This document shows, in pieces, positions 8,822 through 17,034 of a stretch of 64,000 bases of DNA. The notes beneath the pieces were generated by a model. It saw nothing but the letters and a program-made list of their open reading frames with translations, was not told where the DNA came from and did no database searches. The position numbers and the translations under genes are program-made. The DNA is taken from the NCBI RefSeq assembly GCF_000472905.1, contig NZ_AXAR01000004.1, forward strand, positions 57,168 through 121,167. The letters are read 5' to 3'. Positions within the stretch are counted from its first letter, which is position 1; each line of letters starts with the position of its first letter. This stretch comes from Alicyclobacillus pomorum DSM 14955 (lineage in GTDB: Bacteria > Bacillota > Bacilli > Alicyclobacillales > Alicyclobacillaceae).

Positions 8822-9121
8822 TTACGTCAAACCTCTCAGGAGAGCGATAAGCACTGACATAATGCCCTCTTCGATAAAGTAAAAGACAATGACGGCTACG
8901 ATAAAGGATAAATCCAGAACCACACCGCCAAGGGGAATCCCTGGTATATACCGGCGGAACAGTCGCAAATAGGGGTCTGTCAGCCGTGCGAGCAGTTGCC
9001 CAAGCTGGGTTTCAGCCAAATCCGGAACCCAGGAAATGACCGCCGTTGCGATGAGCAGGAACCAGTACACTGTAAGGATAGCCTGTACAACGTTGATGAC
9101 CGCGACGTACACTTCACTCAC
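8822..9121 (-). CDS. ylmG: YggT-family membrane protein (YlmG)
   Basis: 99 aa with two long hydrophobic segments (about residues 10-32 and 65-95) flanking the conserved DPYLRLFRRYIPGI stretch, the hallmark of the YggT family. It is thought to act in division or cell-envelope organisation, without known chemistry. The annotated start is GTG at 9121; a GTG three codons inside (9112) has better spacing from AGAGGAG, so the true start is uncertain by three residues. Neighbours yggS upstream and ylmH downstream. Confidence 0.85.
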   Translation of the reverse strand: MSEVYVAVINVVQAILTVYWFLLIATAVISWVPDLAETQLGQLLARLTDPYLRLFRRYIPGIPLGGVVLDLSFIVAVIVFYFIEEGIMSVLIALLRGLT

Positions 9122-9142
9122 TCTCCTCTGATGAGCCCGTCT

Positions 9143-9838
9143 TCACAGCGCCTGTCCATGCATCAATCGCCGTCCTATCCGAACCATGGATGCGCCTTCC
9201 TCGACCGCGATGGGAAAGTCCTCCGACATGCCCATCGACAGCTCCGCCACTTCCTCTGGTGCAAACCCGGCCGCTAAAAGGTCGCGTTGCAAGTCCTTTA
9301 GACCGCGAAAGACACTGCGGATCCACGCTTGGTCCTCCGTGTGCGGCGCCATGGTCATGAGTCCGCGCAGGTTCAGTCCAGGTAATGCGCTGACCTCCGT
9401 CGCCACCTGCGGAACCTGCTCTGGCCGCAACCCGTACTTTTGCTCTTCTCCCGACACGTTGACCTGTATCAAAACGTGGATAGCTTTACCCACTTTGACA
9501 GCCTGATCACTGATGGCTTTCGCCAACTCTAAAGAATCGACAGAATGAATCCAAGAAAAGTGCCGTACGACGTATTTCACTTTGTTCTGTTGCAAGTGCC
9601 CAATAAAATGCCATGTTGCGCCCTCGGCGCCGGGAGCCGTCAACATCTCTTTGGCGTGCTGCCAGCGATTCTCGCCAAAATCGTGCAGTCCAGCCGTCCG
9701 GAGCGCTGCGATGGCGTCGGGCTGCACGGTCTTCGTGACACCAATGACGCGTACTTCCTCCGGACTGCGGTTAGCTCTCTGGCATGCTTCGGCAATCGTT
9801 CGCCGGATGTCAGCCAACACAGCCCGGTAGTCTCTCAC
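9143..9838 (-). CDS. ylmE: YggS/YlmE-family pyridoxal-phosphate homeostasis protein
   Basis: 231 aa. A fold-type III PLP-binding barrel with the Lys in VRVIGVTKTVQPDAI (residue ~36), GENRWQ, HFIGHLQQNK, IHSVDS and SMGMSEDFPIAVEEGASMVRIG, all diagnostic of the family. It binds PLP without known enzymatic turnover and keeps B6 and amino-acid pools balanced. The start is GTG at 9838; no in-frame alternative lies nearer the AAGGTG about 17 nt upstream. In B. subtilis sepF follows this gene; here ylmG follows after 21 bp. Confidence 0.92.
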   Translation of the reverse strand: MRDYRAVLADIRRTIAEACQRANRSPEEVRVIGVTKTVQPDAIAALRTAGLHDFGENRWQHAKEMLTAPGAEGATWHFIGHLQQNKVKYVVRHFSWIHSVDSLELAKAISDQAVKVGKAIHVLIQVNVSGEEQKYGLRPEQVPQVATEVSALPGLNLRGLMTMAPHTEDQAWIRSVFRGLKDLQRDLLAAGFAPEEVAELSMGMSEDFPIAVEEGASMVRIGRRLMHGQAL

Positions 9839-9899
9839 TTCGACCAGATGTCATCACCTTCCGCCAAACTAGTTCCATGTCACCGCGAAAAATCCCTGC

Positions 9900-10724
9900 T
9901 CACACTTCATCTTCAACAAGACAAACCATGGCCAGTTGACGTCCGGTGCGCCCCGCATCCGCCCGATGTGAAAACAAGACGTCAGCCTGGCACGACGTGC
10001 AAACACCGGTGTCGACAATGTGCTCCGGGCGCACACCGGACCGCAAAAGATCCTGCCGCACGCACGCCTGCAGGCTCAGCAGATACCGTTCAGCTCGGTG
10101 AAATCGTTTCACGAGAACACGTCGGCCAAACTCTGCTTTGATGGGATCCGCCACCACGTCGTTGACCTCATAGCAGCACTGACGAATGGACGGGCCAATC
10201 CACACTTGCACATCCGCTGGATTGGATTGAAACGCCTGTTGCATGGTCTCCAGTACGCGGCGGACGATGTGTTGCACCGTACCCTTCCATCCTGAATGTG
10301 CTGCGCCTATCACCTGCCTGACCCCGTCGTAGAATAGCACCGGAACACAGTCTGCCGCCATGACCACTAACCCAAGGCCGCTTACATCGGTGACAAGCGC
10401 ATCCGCACCCTGGATAGCACTGTGGACGTCTCTCGCACCGCATCCTGCCTCGGCTTCGGTGATAACGGCCACTTTCGCGCCGTGCACTTGTTCCGCCACC
10501 ACCCAGCGTTCAACAGGACAGCCCACTTCTATCGCGCAGCGCTCTCGGTTTTTCAGTACAGCGTCCGCATCATCCCCAACATGCAATCCCACGTTGAGTT
10601 CTTCGTATGGAGGCAGGCTGACGCCGCCTCTGCGAAACGAAAATAGACCCCGCACTTCGTGCAAAGGCCAATTTGGACGGATCCATACAGGATCCCCGAC
10701 AGACCCAGACCATATGGTATACAC
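9900..10724 (-). CDS. pgeF: Purine nucleoside / peptidoglycan-editing factor family protein (YfiH, PgeF)
   Basis: 274 aa with the multicopper-oxidase-like laccase (DUF152) motifs: VVAEQVHGAKV, VMAADCVPVLFYD, IGAAHSGWKGTV with the metal-ligand His and Cys residues, and WIGPSIRQCCYEV. Members act as purine nucleoside phosphorylase/adenosine deaminase in vitro and in E. coli prevent misincorporation into peptidoglycan. The B. subtilis counterpart is ylmD in the same position. The start is GTG at 10724, following GGAAGTGG. Confidence 0.9.
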   Translation of the reverse strand: MYTIWSGSVGDPVWIRPNWPLHEVRGLFSFRRGGVSLPPYEELNVGLHVGDDADAVLKNRERCAIEVGCPVERWVVAEQVHGAKVAVITEAEAGCGARDVHSAIQGADALVTDVSGLGLVVMAADCVPVLFYDGVRQVIGAAHSGWKGTVQHIVRRVLETMQQAFQSNPADVQVWIGPSIRQCCYEVNDVVADPIKAEFGRRVLVKRFHRAERYLLSLQACVRQDLLRSGVRPEHIVDTGVCTSCQADVLFSHRADAGRTGRQLAMVCLVEDEV

Positions 10725-10794
10725 AGCACCACTTCCTTCAAACTTCGCTCACTGTTCAGATTACAACAGTGCGGAGCGAATTGCACGACTACGG

Positions 10795-11088
10795 TTAGTA
10801 TCCGCCGGTTCCCTGCTTGCCGGATTGAGGCGGCAAATAGTAACCTGTTTCGCGCAGTGGGCGTAAGTCCACCAATATTACGTCAGATCCGATTTTTACA
10901 ATTTGATTCCACGGCACCACGTAATCCTGTCCGCCACCGACCATCCCGAAGAAGCGGCTTTGTCCGGGAATGACGAGCGCGTGGATGAGGCCGCTGTCCG
11001 CGTCAATTTCAAGGTCCCCGATGGTGCCCAACCGCTTCCCGTCGCTGACGTTCACCACGTCCTTCGACTGTAAATCGGAAATACGCAT
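10795..11088 (-). CDS. ylmC: PRC-barrel protein YlmC/YmxH
   Basis: 97 aa from ATG at 11088 (MRISDLQSKDVVNVSDGKR). A PRC-barrel fold with GTIGDLEIDADSGLIHALVIPG and VPWNQIVKIGSDVILV is typical of the YlmC/YmxH family of sporulation-associated small proteins. The biochemical role is unknown. It follows sigG by 89 bp with no terminator between them, so it may be co-transcribed from the forespore promoter as well as read separately. Confidence 0.88.
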   Translation of the reverse strand: MRISDLQSKDVVNVSDGKRLGTIGDLEIDADSGLIHALVIPGQSRFFGMVGGGQDYVVPWNQIVKIGSDVILVDLRPLRETGYYLPPQSGKQGTGGY

Positions 11089-11177
11089 GGACCATCCCGC
11101 CTTCCCTCGATACACCTTTCATGCTTGCGTCATCCTCATATATATGTCCGGGAAGGCAGGAACTTGCTCAGCAGGTC

Positions 11178-11957
11178 CTACACCTGAATGTGCTTTTGCA
11201 TCCGATGGATGGCTGCTTTTTCTAAACGAGACACTTGTGCTTGTGAGATGCCGATTTCTTCCGCCACCTCCATCTGTGTCTTTCCTTCGTAAAACCGCAT
11301 GGAGAGAATTTTTTTCTCCCTGTCACTCAGCTTTCTCATCGCCTCTCGCAAGGCAATCTCCTCGACCCACGTCTTGTCGATGTTTTTGTCGTCGCTGATC
11401 TGGTCCATGACGTAGATGGGATCTCCCCCGTCGTTGTATATCGGCTCAAACAGCGAGACGGGATCCTGGATGGCATCCAGCGCGAAGACAACGTCCTCCT
11501 TCGGGAGTTCGAGCACGTTCGAGATTTCTTGCACGGTCGGCTCCCGCAGGTGCTGGTTTGTAAGCTGGTCGCGCACTTGCAGTGCTTTGTACGCGATGTC
11601 CCGCAACGACCGGCTGACCCGGATGGGATTGTTGTCGCGGAGGTAGCGGCGGATTTCACCAATAATCATCGGCACAGCGTATGTAGAAAAACGAACGTTC
11701 TGACCGAGGTCAAAGTTGTCTATAGCTTTCATCAGTCCAATACAACCGACTTGGAACAAGTCGTCGACGTACTCGCCGCGATTGTTGAAGCGTTGGATCA
11801 CGGAAAGGACAAGGCGGAGGTTGCCGTTGACCAATTTTTCGCGGGCTGAAAGTTCACCCGCTTGCAGACATTGAAATAACTCGCGCATTTCCCCATTCGT
11901 AAGAACCGGGAGTTGCGAGGTATTGACTCCGCAGATCTCGACTTTGTTTCGCTTCAT
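11178..11957 (-). CDS. sigG: Late forespore RNA polymerase sigma factor G
   Basis: 259 aa from ATG at 11957 (MKRNKVEICGVNTSQLPVL), with AGGGGGAAA upstream; B. subtilis SigG has 260 aa and the same N terminus. Region 2 (YVDDLFQVGCIGLMKAID, FSTYAVPMIIGEIRR) and the C-terminal region 4 helix-turn-helix (MEVAEEIGISQAQVSRLEK) are clear. SigG directs late forespore genes such as ssp and ger operons. It has its own sigma-F/G-type promoter and lies downstream of sigE, as in Bacillus. Confidence 0.97.
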   Translation of the reverse strand: MKRNKVEICGVNTSQLPVLTNGEMRELFQCLQAGELSAREKLVNGNLRLVLSVIQRFNNRGEYVDDLFQVGCIGLMKAIDNFDLGQNVRFSTYAVPMIIGEIRRYLRDNNPIRVSRSLRDIAYKALQVRDQLTNQHLREPTVQEISNVLELPKEDVVFALDAIQDPVSLFEPIYNDGGDPIYVMDQISDDKNIDKTWVEEIALREAMRKLSDREKKILSMRFYEGKTQMEVAEEIGISQAQVSRLEKAAIHRMQKHIQV

Positions 11958-12035
11958 TCCATTTCCCCCTATGGTGTCTGACCCAAGCCGCCTACGATTC
12001 CAGCGGAGAAACAAACGGCGAAGGAATGTCGTCAA

Positions 12036-12065
12036 CAGTATTTCCGAGGAGGGTAAAGTTATGCA
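12036..12065 (-). promoter_or_regulatory. Forespore (sigma-F/sigma-G) promoter of sigG
   Basis: On the minus strand TGCATA (12065-12060) is followed after 14 bp by GGAAATACTG (12045-12036). The -10 fits the sigma-F consensus GGnnAnAnTR and the -35 fits GCATA. The start site would lie near 12028, giving a ~70-nt leader before sigG. The consensus is from memory; the match is seen directly. Confidence 0.72.
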
Positions 12066-12120
12066 CCATCGGAAGATGCCGAAGGGGGCTGAAAAGAACC
12101 GTCAAAGTCGGGTGGGATCA

Positions 12121-12146
12121 CAAAAATCGGCCGTAGTAGGCCGATT
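12121..12146 (-). terminator. Intrinsic terminator after sigE
   Basis: ATCGGCC, a 6-nt loop and GGCCGAT, followed on the minus strand by TTTTTG. It separates the spoIIGA-sigE transcript from the sigG promoter, as expected for the different timing and compartment of sigG. Confidence 0.8.
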
Positions 12147-12260
12147 CACGCGCGTTGGCATCGGTGCTGAATGGCGAAACCAGCTGCAGCGATTTGCAAC
12201 ATGGAGACGAATGATGAGGGTGAGCGCAACGCGTTCGCGCTGCGCCGGAAAACCCCCGCC

Positions 12261-13010
12261 TTACAGCATGCGGTTAAACTCTCTCCGCAAGCGCTTGATA
12301 ATCCGCTTCTCCAGACGAGAGATATAGGATTGGGAGATGCCGAGCAAGTCTGCAACGTCTTTTTGCGTCATTTCCTCCCTACGTCCGAGCCCAAAGCGAA
12401 GCTCCATGATTTTCCGCTCGCGTTCAGACAGCTTTTCCAGCGCGTCATAGAGAAGCTCTCTGTCCACCTCGTCCTCGAGGTTGCGGTATATCGTATCCGC
12501 CTCTGTCCCGAGCACGTCGGACAAGAGCAGCTCATTCCCGTCCCAGTCCACGTTCAACGGCTCATCAAAGGAGACTTCCGATTTGAGCTTGTTATTTCTG
12601 CGCAGGAACATCAGAATCTCGTTTTCGATGCACCGAGACGCATACGTCGCGAGCTTGATCTTCTTCGTTGGATCAAACGTATTGACTGCTTTGATCAGCC
12701 CGATGGTTCCGATGGACACCAAGTCCTCAATGTGAACGCCTGTATTCTCAAACTTGCGCGCAATATACACCACCAGGCGTAGATTCCGTTCAATCAGCAT
12801 GGCCCGGACAGATTCGTCTCCACCAGGGAGTCGACTGAGCAGGTACTCTTCCTCGTCCCGCGACAGTGGTGGAGGCAGTGCATCACTGCCACCGACGTAA
12901 TAGACCTCTTCAGCCCCGCCGCCAAGTTTGATGCGAATCCGGATCCAAAACAGTTGCAGCCGTATGCGCAACTTCATGTTCAGCCGTTTTGGCAACAGTG
13001 TCATCTTCAC
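12261..13010 (-). CDS. sigE: Mother-cell RNA polymerase sigma factor E (pro-sigma-E)
   Basis: 249 aa if GTG at 13010 is used, 9 nt after AGGAG. The core aligns with Bacillus Sig[19 protein letters not shown], the region 2 block [20 protein letters not shown] and region 4 [20 protein letters not shown]. In Bacillus the pro-sequence is ~27 residues and starts at the equivalent of [17 protein letters not shown] (ATG 12977 here), but that ATG lacks a ribosome site; the GTG adds 11 basic/hydrophobic residues. SpoIIGA cleaves the pro-peptide before YYVGG. The start region overlaps spoIIGA by ~100 bp. Confidence 0.95.
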   Translation of the reverse strand: MKMTLLPKRLNMKLRIRLQLFWIRIRIKLGGGAEEVYYVGGSDALPPPLSRDEEEYLLSRLPGGDESVRAMLIERNLRLVVYIARKFENTGVHIEDLVSIGTIGLIKAVNTFDPTKKIKLATYASRCIENEILMFLRRNNKLKSEVSFDEPLNVDWDGNELLLSDVLGTEADTIYRNLEDEVDRELLYDALEKLSERERKIMELRFGLGRREEMTQKDVADLLGISQSYISRLEKRIIKRLRREFNRML

Positions 13011-13932
13011 GCCCGTCAACTCCTGTGAGTACTTCGATGTGTAGGATGGCTTGAAAGCGACCTTCGACGGAAAGCGGCTCGTGGTGAACCGCTAGCAGAC
13101 ACGGAACCGACACCGCTGTGCGTTTCCCATCCCGTTCCAGTTCCATGCTGTCCGGTCGAACAGCGATTGCCAGTTGCTGTCGCCCGCCCGCTCCTCGGAA
13201 GGGAACGAGAGAAAGCCGTTCGGAAAAAGGAACACCTGCGCACTTCTGCAAATTCGCAATCACGTCATCGTCGGTGGTCAGAGCTTCAGCCAACGCTTCG
13301 GGCAACAGTTGCCTCATGACCGAAGCATCCACCATACAAACCGGTCTGCGCGTGAGCGGATCCCGCAGTTGATTGCCAGTATCGACGAGTCCGACGAAAG
13401 AACAGCGCCTATCGGCGATGGTGGCGTGTACCGTATAGAGAGAGGCATGCGTTTGCCGCGAACGCTGGGCTCGTTTCAGTGTGAACTGGAGCAGGCCTAC
13501 TCCACAGGGAATAGAAACCAACAATGCCAGACTCTCCAGACTGGTTTCAAACGCGAGGCCGTGACCCGTCGCGACGGCGCCTGACGTCACTGAGGTCCCT
13601 GGGACAGCAAAGTGCATCGCTATCGCGGCTCCGGCGAACACAAATGCGACAAGGTAATACGTGAGACACGCCCGAGCGAGTTGCAGCCAGTTCCGCCAGG
13701 GAACACCGATGCCGACCACGAGGAGCGATGCGACCGCCTTCCCCGGCCAAGTGGTGAGTGTGGAAAGTGTTGGCGCGAAGAGAAGTAAGGCGTAGCAGGC
13801 CCCGATGATCCCGCCGACCGCTATTCTCCAGAGCTTTGTGGGCACCTTCAGAACCCAGCAAGTTGTGAGCAAAATCACCGCGTCCATGACGGCGTTGACC
13901 AGCCAAACCACGTCCACATAGACGATGGGCAT
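12910..13932 (-). CDS. spoIIGA: Sporulation sigma-E processing peptidase SpoIIGA
   Basis: 340 aa from ATG at 13932 with GAGGTGATG upstream. Five hydrophobic segments span residues ~5-160; the C-terminal cytosolic aspartyl-protease domain has the catalytic motif in [18 protein letters not shown] (near residue 183). SpoIIGA sits in the septal membrane and activates pro-sigma-E after a signal from the forespore (SpoIIR). It is about 30 residues longer than the B. subtilis protein (309 aa by memory), because the last ~33 codons run into sigE in another frame. Function assignment is firm; the overlap is unusual. Confidence 0.95.
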   Translation of the reverse strand: MPIVYVDVVWLVNAVMDAVILLTTCWVLKVPTKLWRIAVGGIIGACYALLLFAPTLSTLTTWPGKAVASLLVVGIGVPWRNWLQLARACLTYYLVAFVFAGAAIAMHFAVPGTSVTSGAVATGHGLAFETSLESLALLVSIPCGVGLLQFTLKRAQRSRQTHASLYTVHATIADRRCSFVGLVDTGNQLRDPLTRRPVCMVDASVMRQLLPEALAEALTTDDDVIANLQKCAGVPFSERLSLVPFRGAGGRQQLAIAVRPDSMELERDGKRTAVSVPCLLAVHHEPLSVEGRFQAILHIEVLTGVDGREDDTVAKTAEHEVAHTAATVLDPDSHQTWRRG

Positions 13933-13960
13933 GGCATCACCTCGATGCGGTGTTTGCCAC

Positions 13961-13995
13961 AGTATAGTACATCTCTATTACAAAGCCTGTCGGAA
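13961..13995 (-). promoter_or_regulatory. spoIIGA promoter with Spo0A-box-like -35 region
   Basis: Minus strand: TTCCGACA (13995-13988, one insertion relative to the Spo0A box TTCGACA) is followed after 21 bp by TATACT (13966-13961). B. subtilis spoIIG has the same unusual long spacing and Spo0A sites at the -35. A second, weaker TTCGCAG lies ~10 bp further upstream. The match is moderate and by eye. Confidence 0.5.
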
Positions 13996-14049
13996 CTTGC
14001 CTGCGAATCCATAGAGTTTTTGGTGAATCCCGTTGAGTTCTGGCGCTCT

Positions 14050-14099
14050 CTGAAAAAGAAAAAAGAGCAGCAAACCACGGAAATCCCCTGGTTTGCTGC
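14050..14099 (-). terminator. Strong intrinsic terminator after ftsZ
   Basis: GCAGCAAACCA (14099-14089 on the minus strand) pairs perfectly with TGGTTTGCTGC (14077-14067) and is followed by TCTTTTTTCTTTTTC. It ends the division transcript and isolates spoIIGA. Confidence 0.92.
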
Positions 14100-14163
14100 C
14101 CTTGATTCCGCACTTCGATCGCAACGTCGAACGACGCAGCGACCCGAACGGCACGGGCGGTTT

Positions 14164-15258
14164 TTACTTATCGCGTCCTCTGCGCCGCATGAAAGCTGGC
14201 ACGTCCCAGCTGTTTCCGGTCGCCAGAGGCACTTCTTCAATGACTGACGTCTTCGGGCGAACATGGGTCTGCGCCTGCGCCTGCGGCTGGGCAGACTCTT
14301 TCGGTTTGCTGTCGAATCCGGTCGCAATCACCGTAACCACAACCTCGTCGCCCAACTCAGGATTGATGTGTGCGCCAAAAATCATGTTCACTTCCGGATC
14401 CGCGGCCATGGATACGATGTCTGCAGCCTCATTGACTTCCCACAGACTCATATTCGCACCGCCCGCGATGTGCATCAATACACCCATGGCACCGTCGATG
14501 GACGTCTCCAAAAGCGGGCTGTTGATGGCGTTTTTCGCCGCTTCACTTGCACGGTTCTCACCACTCGCCACCCCAATGCCCATGAGGGCGGATCCGCGTT
14601 CTGCCATGATGGCTTTCACGTCGGCGAAGTCGACGTTGATGAGACCCGGCACAGCAATCAAGTCTGAAATCCCGGAAACACCTTGACGCAGCACGTTGTC
14701 CGCCTCGCGGAAGGCTTCCAACATCGGTGTGTTCCTGTCCACAATTTCAAGCAGTCTATCATTCGGAATGACAATCAGCGTGTCCACCTTATCGCGCAGG
14801 TTATTCACGCCGACTTCTGCTTGCGCCATGCGTCGTTTTTGCTCGAAACGAAACGGTTTCGTGACGACGCCGACGGTCAATGCACCCAATTCCTTCGAGA
14901 TCTCGGCAATCACTGGAGCGGCGCCTGTCCCTGTACCGCCTCCCATGCCAGCGGTGACAAACACCATGTCGGCTCCCTGCAGCGCATTGACGAGGACCTC
15001 GCGACTCTCTTCCGCAGCTTTCTTGCCGATTTCAGGGTTCGCACCCGCTCCGAGTCCCCTCGTCAACTTCTCGCCAATCTGCAGCTTGGTCGCCGCCTTG
15101 GACAGTTGAAGCGCCTGCGCGTCCGTATTCACAACGATGAATTCGACGCCCTCGATGCCGGACTCTATCATGCGGTTCACCGCGTTGCAGCCGCCGCCAC
15201 CAACCCCGATGACCTTAATTCTTGCTAATGGTTCGTAGTCCACGTCAAATTCCAGCAT
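14164..15258 (-). CDS. ftsZ: Cell-division GTPase FtsZ
   Basis: 364 aa from ATG at 15258 with GGGGGAG upstream. The tubulin signature [13 protein letters not shown] (near residue 107), the N-terminal [14 protein letters not shown] and the synergy-loop region are all present. A variable linker rich in Gln/Ala follows, and the conserved tail [13 protein letters not shown] binds FtsA and other partners. FtsZ polymerises into the Z ring. It is co-transcribed with ftsA 45 bp upstream and ends in a strong terminator. Confidence 0.98.
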   Translation of the reverse strand: MLEFDVDYEPLARIKVIGVGGGGCNAVNRMIESGIEGVEFIVVNTDAQALQLSKAATKLQIGEKLTRGLGAGANPEIGKKAAEESREVLVNALQGADMVFVTAGMGGGTGTGAAPVIAEISKELGALTVGVVTKPFRFEQKRRMAQAEVGVNNLRDKVDTLIVIPNDRLLEIVDRNTPMLEAFREADNVLRQGVSGISDLIAVPGLINVDFADVKAIMAERGSALMGIGVASGENRASEAAKNAINSPLLETSIDGAMGVLMHIAGGANMSLWEVNEAADIVSMAADPEVNMIFGAHINPELGDEVVVTVIATGFDSKPKESAQPQAQAQTHVRPKTSVIEEVPLATGNSWDVPAFMRRRGRDK

Positions 15259-15303
15259 TACTGCTCCCCCTCATGCTTATCCATTGCGCTGTGCGTCGAA
15301 TTC

Positions 15304-16533
15304 TCAGATGAAGTCCCGCAACCAGTCCTTGAGTCGGGCAAACATCCCGCCGCCTGTTTTTAGCGGCCTATCAGCGGGTACCGTCTCGTGCACGTTGTTG
15401 TTGCGCAAGTGTGAGCGCAAGGCATACCCTATCATGCCGACTCCGTTGACAAACGATGGATCGCGCACGCCGATGAACTCAGGCACCGCCACCCTGACCG
15501 GTGCCCTCAGTTCTTCTTGTGCTAAATCCCCGGCCGCTTGCATGGCCATGCAACCGCCATGCAACACGTACCCGCTGGGGAGATCCAGGAATCCCATCTT
15601 CTCAATTTCTTTGCGAACGAGAGAGAAGATCTCCTGCATGCGCGGTTCAATAATGGTTGCCAAGTCGTACTGAGTGTATTCAATCTCCTGATTGCTTCCG
15701 ATGCGCGGCACTTTGAACTTCTCAGCTTCGGATGCAGCACTGACCAGAGCACAGCCGTGCCTTAATTTCACCTGTTCCGCCGCAGCCGTGTGGGTTCGCA
15801 GGCCGATGGCGATGTCGTGTGTGACATAATCGCCCCCCATCGGGATAATGCTTGAACCGACGAGCACGCCATTTTCAAATACCGAGACACTCGTGGCACC
15901 TGCACCGATGTCCACCAGCGCGACACCCAACTTGCGTTCGTCATGCGACAAGGCAACGGTGCTCGCCGCCATCGGCATGAGCACCAGATTCGCCACTTCG
16001 ATACCGGCGCGCTCCACGCAGCGAACGACATTGTGAATGGCTGTTCGGCTACCCGTGATGAGATACGCTTCAACTTCCAGACGAACACCCAACATCCCTC
16101 TCGGGTCAACGATGCCTGTCAGCCCGTCCACAATAAATTCCTTCGCCACGACGTCGATGATTTCCCGTTCGGGAGGAAGTGCAACGACGCGGGCTTGCTG
16201 TAGTACGCGTGCGATGTCTTCTTCACTAATTTCTCGATCCGGAGACGACACAGCCACAACACCATGGCTGTTTTCCAGGTGAATGTGATTGCCTGAGATA
16301 CCTACATACGCGGACGAGATATGTATTCCCACCATGCGTTCCGCGTGATCGACAGCTTCTTTGATGGACTGAACCGTCAAATCTATGTCTACTATGGATC
16401 CATGGCGAATGCCTTCTCCCGACGCGGATCCAACGCCAACGACGTTAATCGTGTTTCCAGCTTGTTCGCCAATGATTGCCCGAACCTTAGAAGTGCCGAT
16501 GTCTAAACTTACGATGTATTCCCCTTTGGCCAA
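15304..16533 (-). CDS. ftsA: Cell-division protein FtsA
   Basis: 409 aa, actin-like ATPase that tethers FtsZ to the membrane. The phosphate-1 loop SLDIGTSKVRAIIGE is at the N terminus, the phosphate-2 loop is VALVDIGAGATSVSVF, and the C-terminal amphipathic helix MFARLKDWLRDFI is the membrane anchor. The start codon is TTG at 16533, 8 nt after AGGGAGGTG; there is no ATG or GTG nearby. A sigma-H/Spo0A-like promoter sits in the 120-bp gap upstream. Confidence 0.96.
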   Translation of the reverse strand: MAKGEYIVSLDIGTSKVRAIIGEQAGNTINVVGVGSASGEGIRHGSIVDIDLTVQSIKEAVDHAERMVGIHISSAYVGISGNHIHLENSHGVVAVSSPDREISEEDIARVLQQARVVALPPEREIIDVVAKEFIVDGLTGIVDPRGMLGVRLEVEAYLITGSRTAIHNVVRCVERAGIEVANLVLMPMAASTVALSHDERKLGVALVDIGAGATSVSVFENGVLVGSSIIPMGGDYVTHDIAIGLRTHTAAAEQVKLRHGCALVSAASEAEKFKVPRIGSNQEIEYTQYDLATIIEPRMQEIFSLVRKEIEKMGFLDLPSGYVLHGGCMAMQAAGDLAQEELRAPVRVAVPEFIGVRDPSFVNGVGMIGYALRSHLRNNNVHETVPADRPLKTGGGMFARLKDWLRDFI

Positions 16534-16582
16534 CCGAGTGGCACCTCCCTGACCGCCAATTACACACCATACTTCCTTGCTA

Positions 16583-16609
16583 CTTCAACAAGGTTTTCGA
16601 CAATCCTCT
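16583..16609 (-). promoter_or_regulatory. Sigma-H-like promoter with embedded Spo0A box upstream of ftsA
   Basis: Minus strand: AGAGGATTG (16609-16601) and GTTGAAG (16589-16583) are 11 bp apart, fitting the sigma-H pattern RnAGGAwwW-(11-12)-RnnGAAT with one mismatch in each box. TGTCGAA, an exact Spo0A box, lies at 16602-16596 between them. In B. subtilis the ftsAZ P2 promoter is sigma-H dependent; this would be the equivalent. Confidence 0.55.
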
Positions 16610-16656
16610 TTTTTGACACAAAGTTTTTCGTAAAACACACAGTGAAACTCACAACA

Positions 16657-17034
16657 CTACGTTCTTGGCGGGACTGAAATCTCCTTGTTCCGCTTTTGCC
16701 CCATCTTGTGAAATGCGATGCGGCGGATGACCGCGATGTTTTGAAAGAGCCGCACACCGAATGCAACGACAGCCGCCAAATACAGGTCAACGCCCAGCTG
16801 GACGCCAATGTAAGCGAGCAACGCGGCAACAAGGGTGTTGAAGAAAAATCCAGAAATGAACACGGCCCCGTCAAACGACTTTTCGAGGCTCGCTCGTACA
16901 CCGCCAAATACCGTGTCCAATGCCGCCAGGATAGCAATGGAGAGGTACGAGGAATAGGCAACTGGGATATCCACGTTGGTGGCGAAACCAATGCCCACGC
17001 CCAGTACCAGTCCAATCACGGGCAACCAAATCAT
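16657..17034 (-). CDS. sbp: Small basic protein Sbp (DUF1290)
   Basis: 125 aa with three or four hydrophobic segments (MIWLPVIGLVLGVGIGF at the N terminus; about 30-50; 60-80; 85-100) and a basic C-terminal tail. It matches the DUF1290 small basic protein family always found between ylxX and ftsA in Bacilli and Clostridia. Function is unknown; the location suggests a membrane role in division or sporulation. It overlaps the ylxX stop by 4 bp. Confidence 0.87.
   Translation of the reverse strand: MIWLPVIGLVLGVGIGFATNVDIPVAYSSYLSIAILAALDTVFGGVRASLEKSFDGAVFISGFFFNTLVAALLAYIGVQLGVDLYLAAVVAFGVRLFQNIAVIRRIAFHKMGQKRNKEISVPPRT

Noticed and set aside
12171..12782. 203-codon plus-strand frame opposite sigE
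   Set aside because: Shadow of the strongly conserved sigE coding region.
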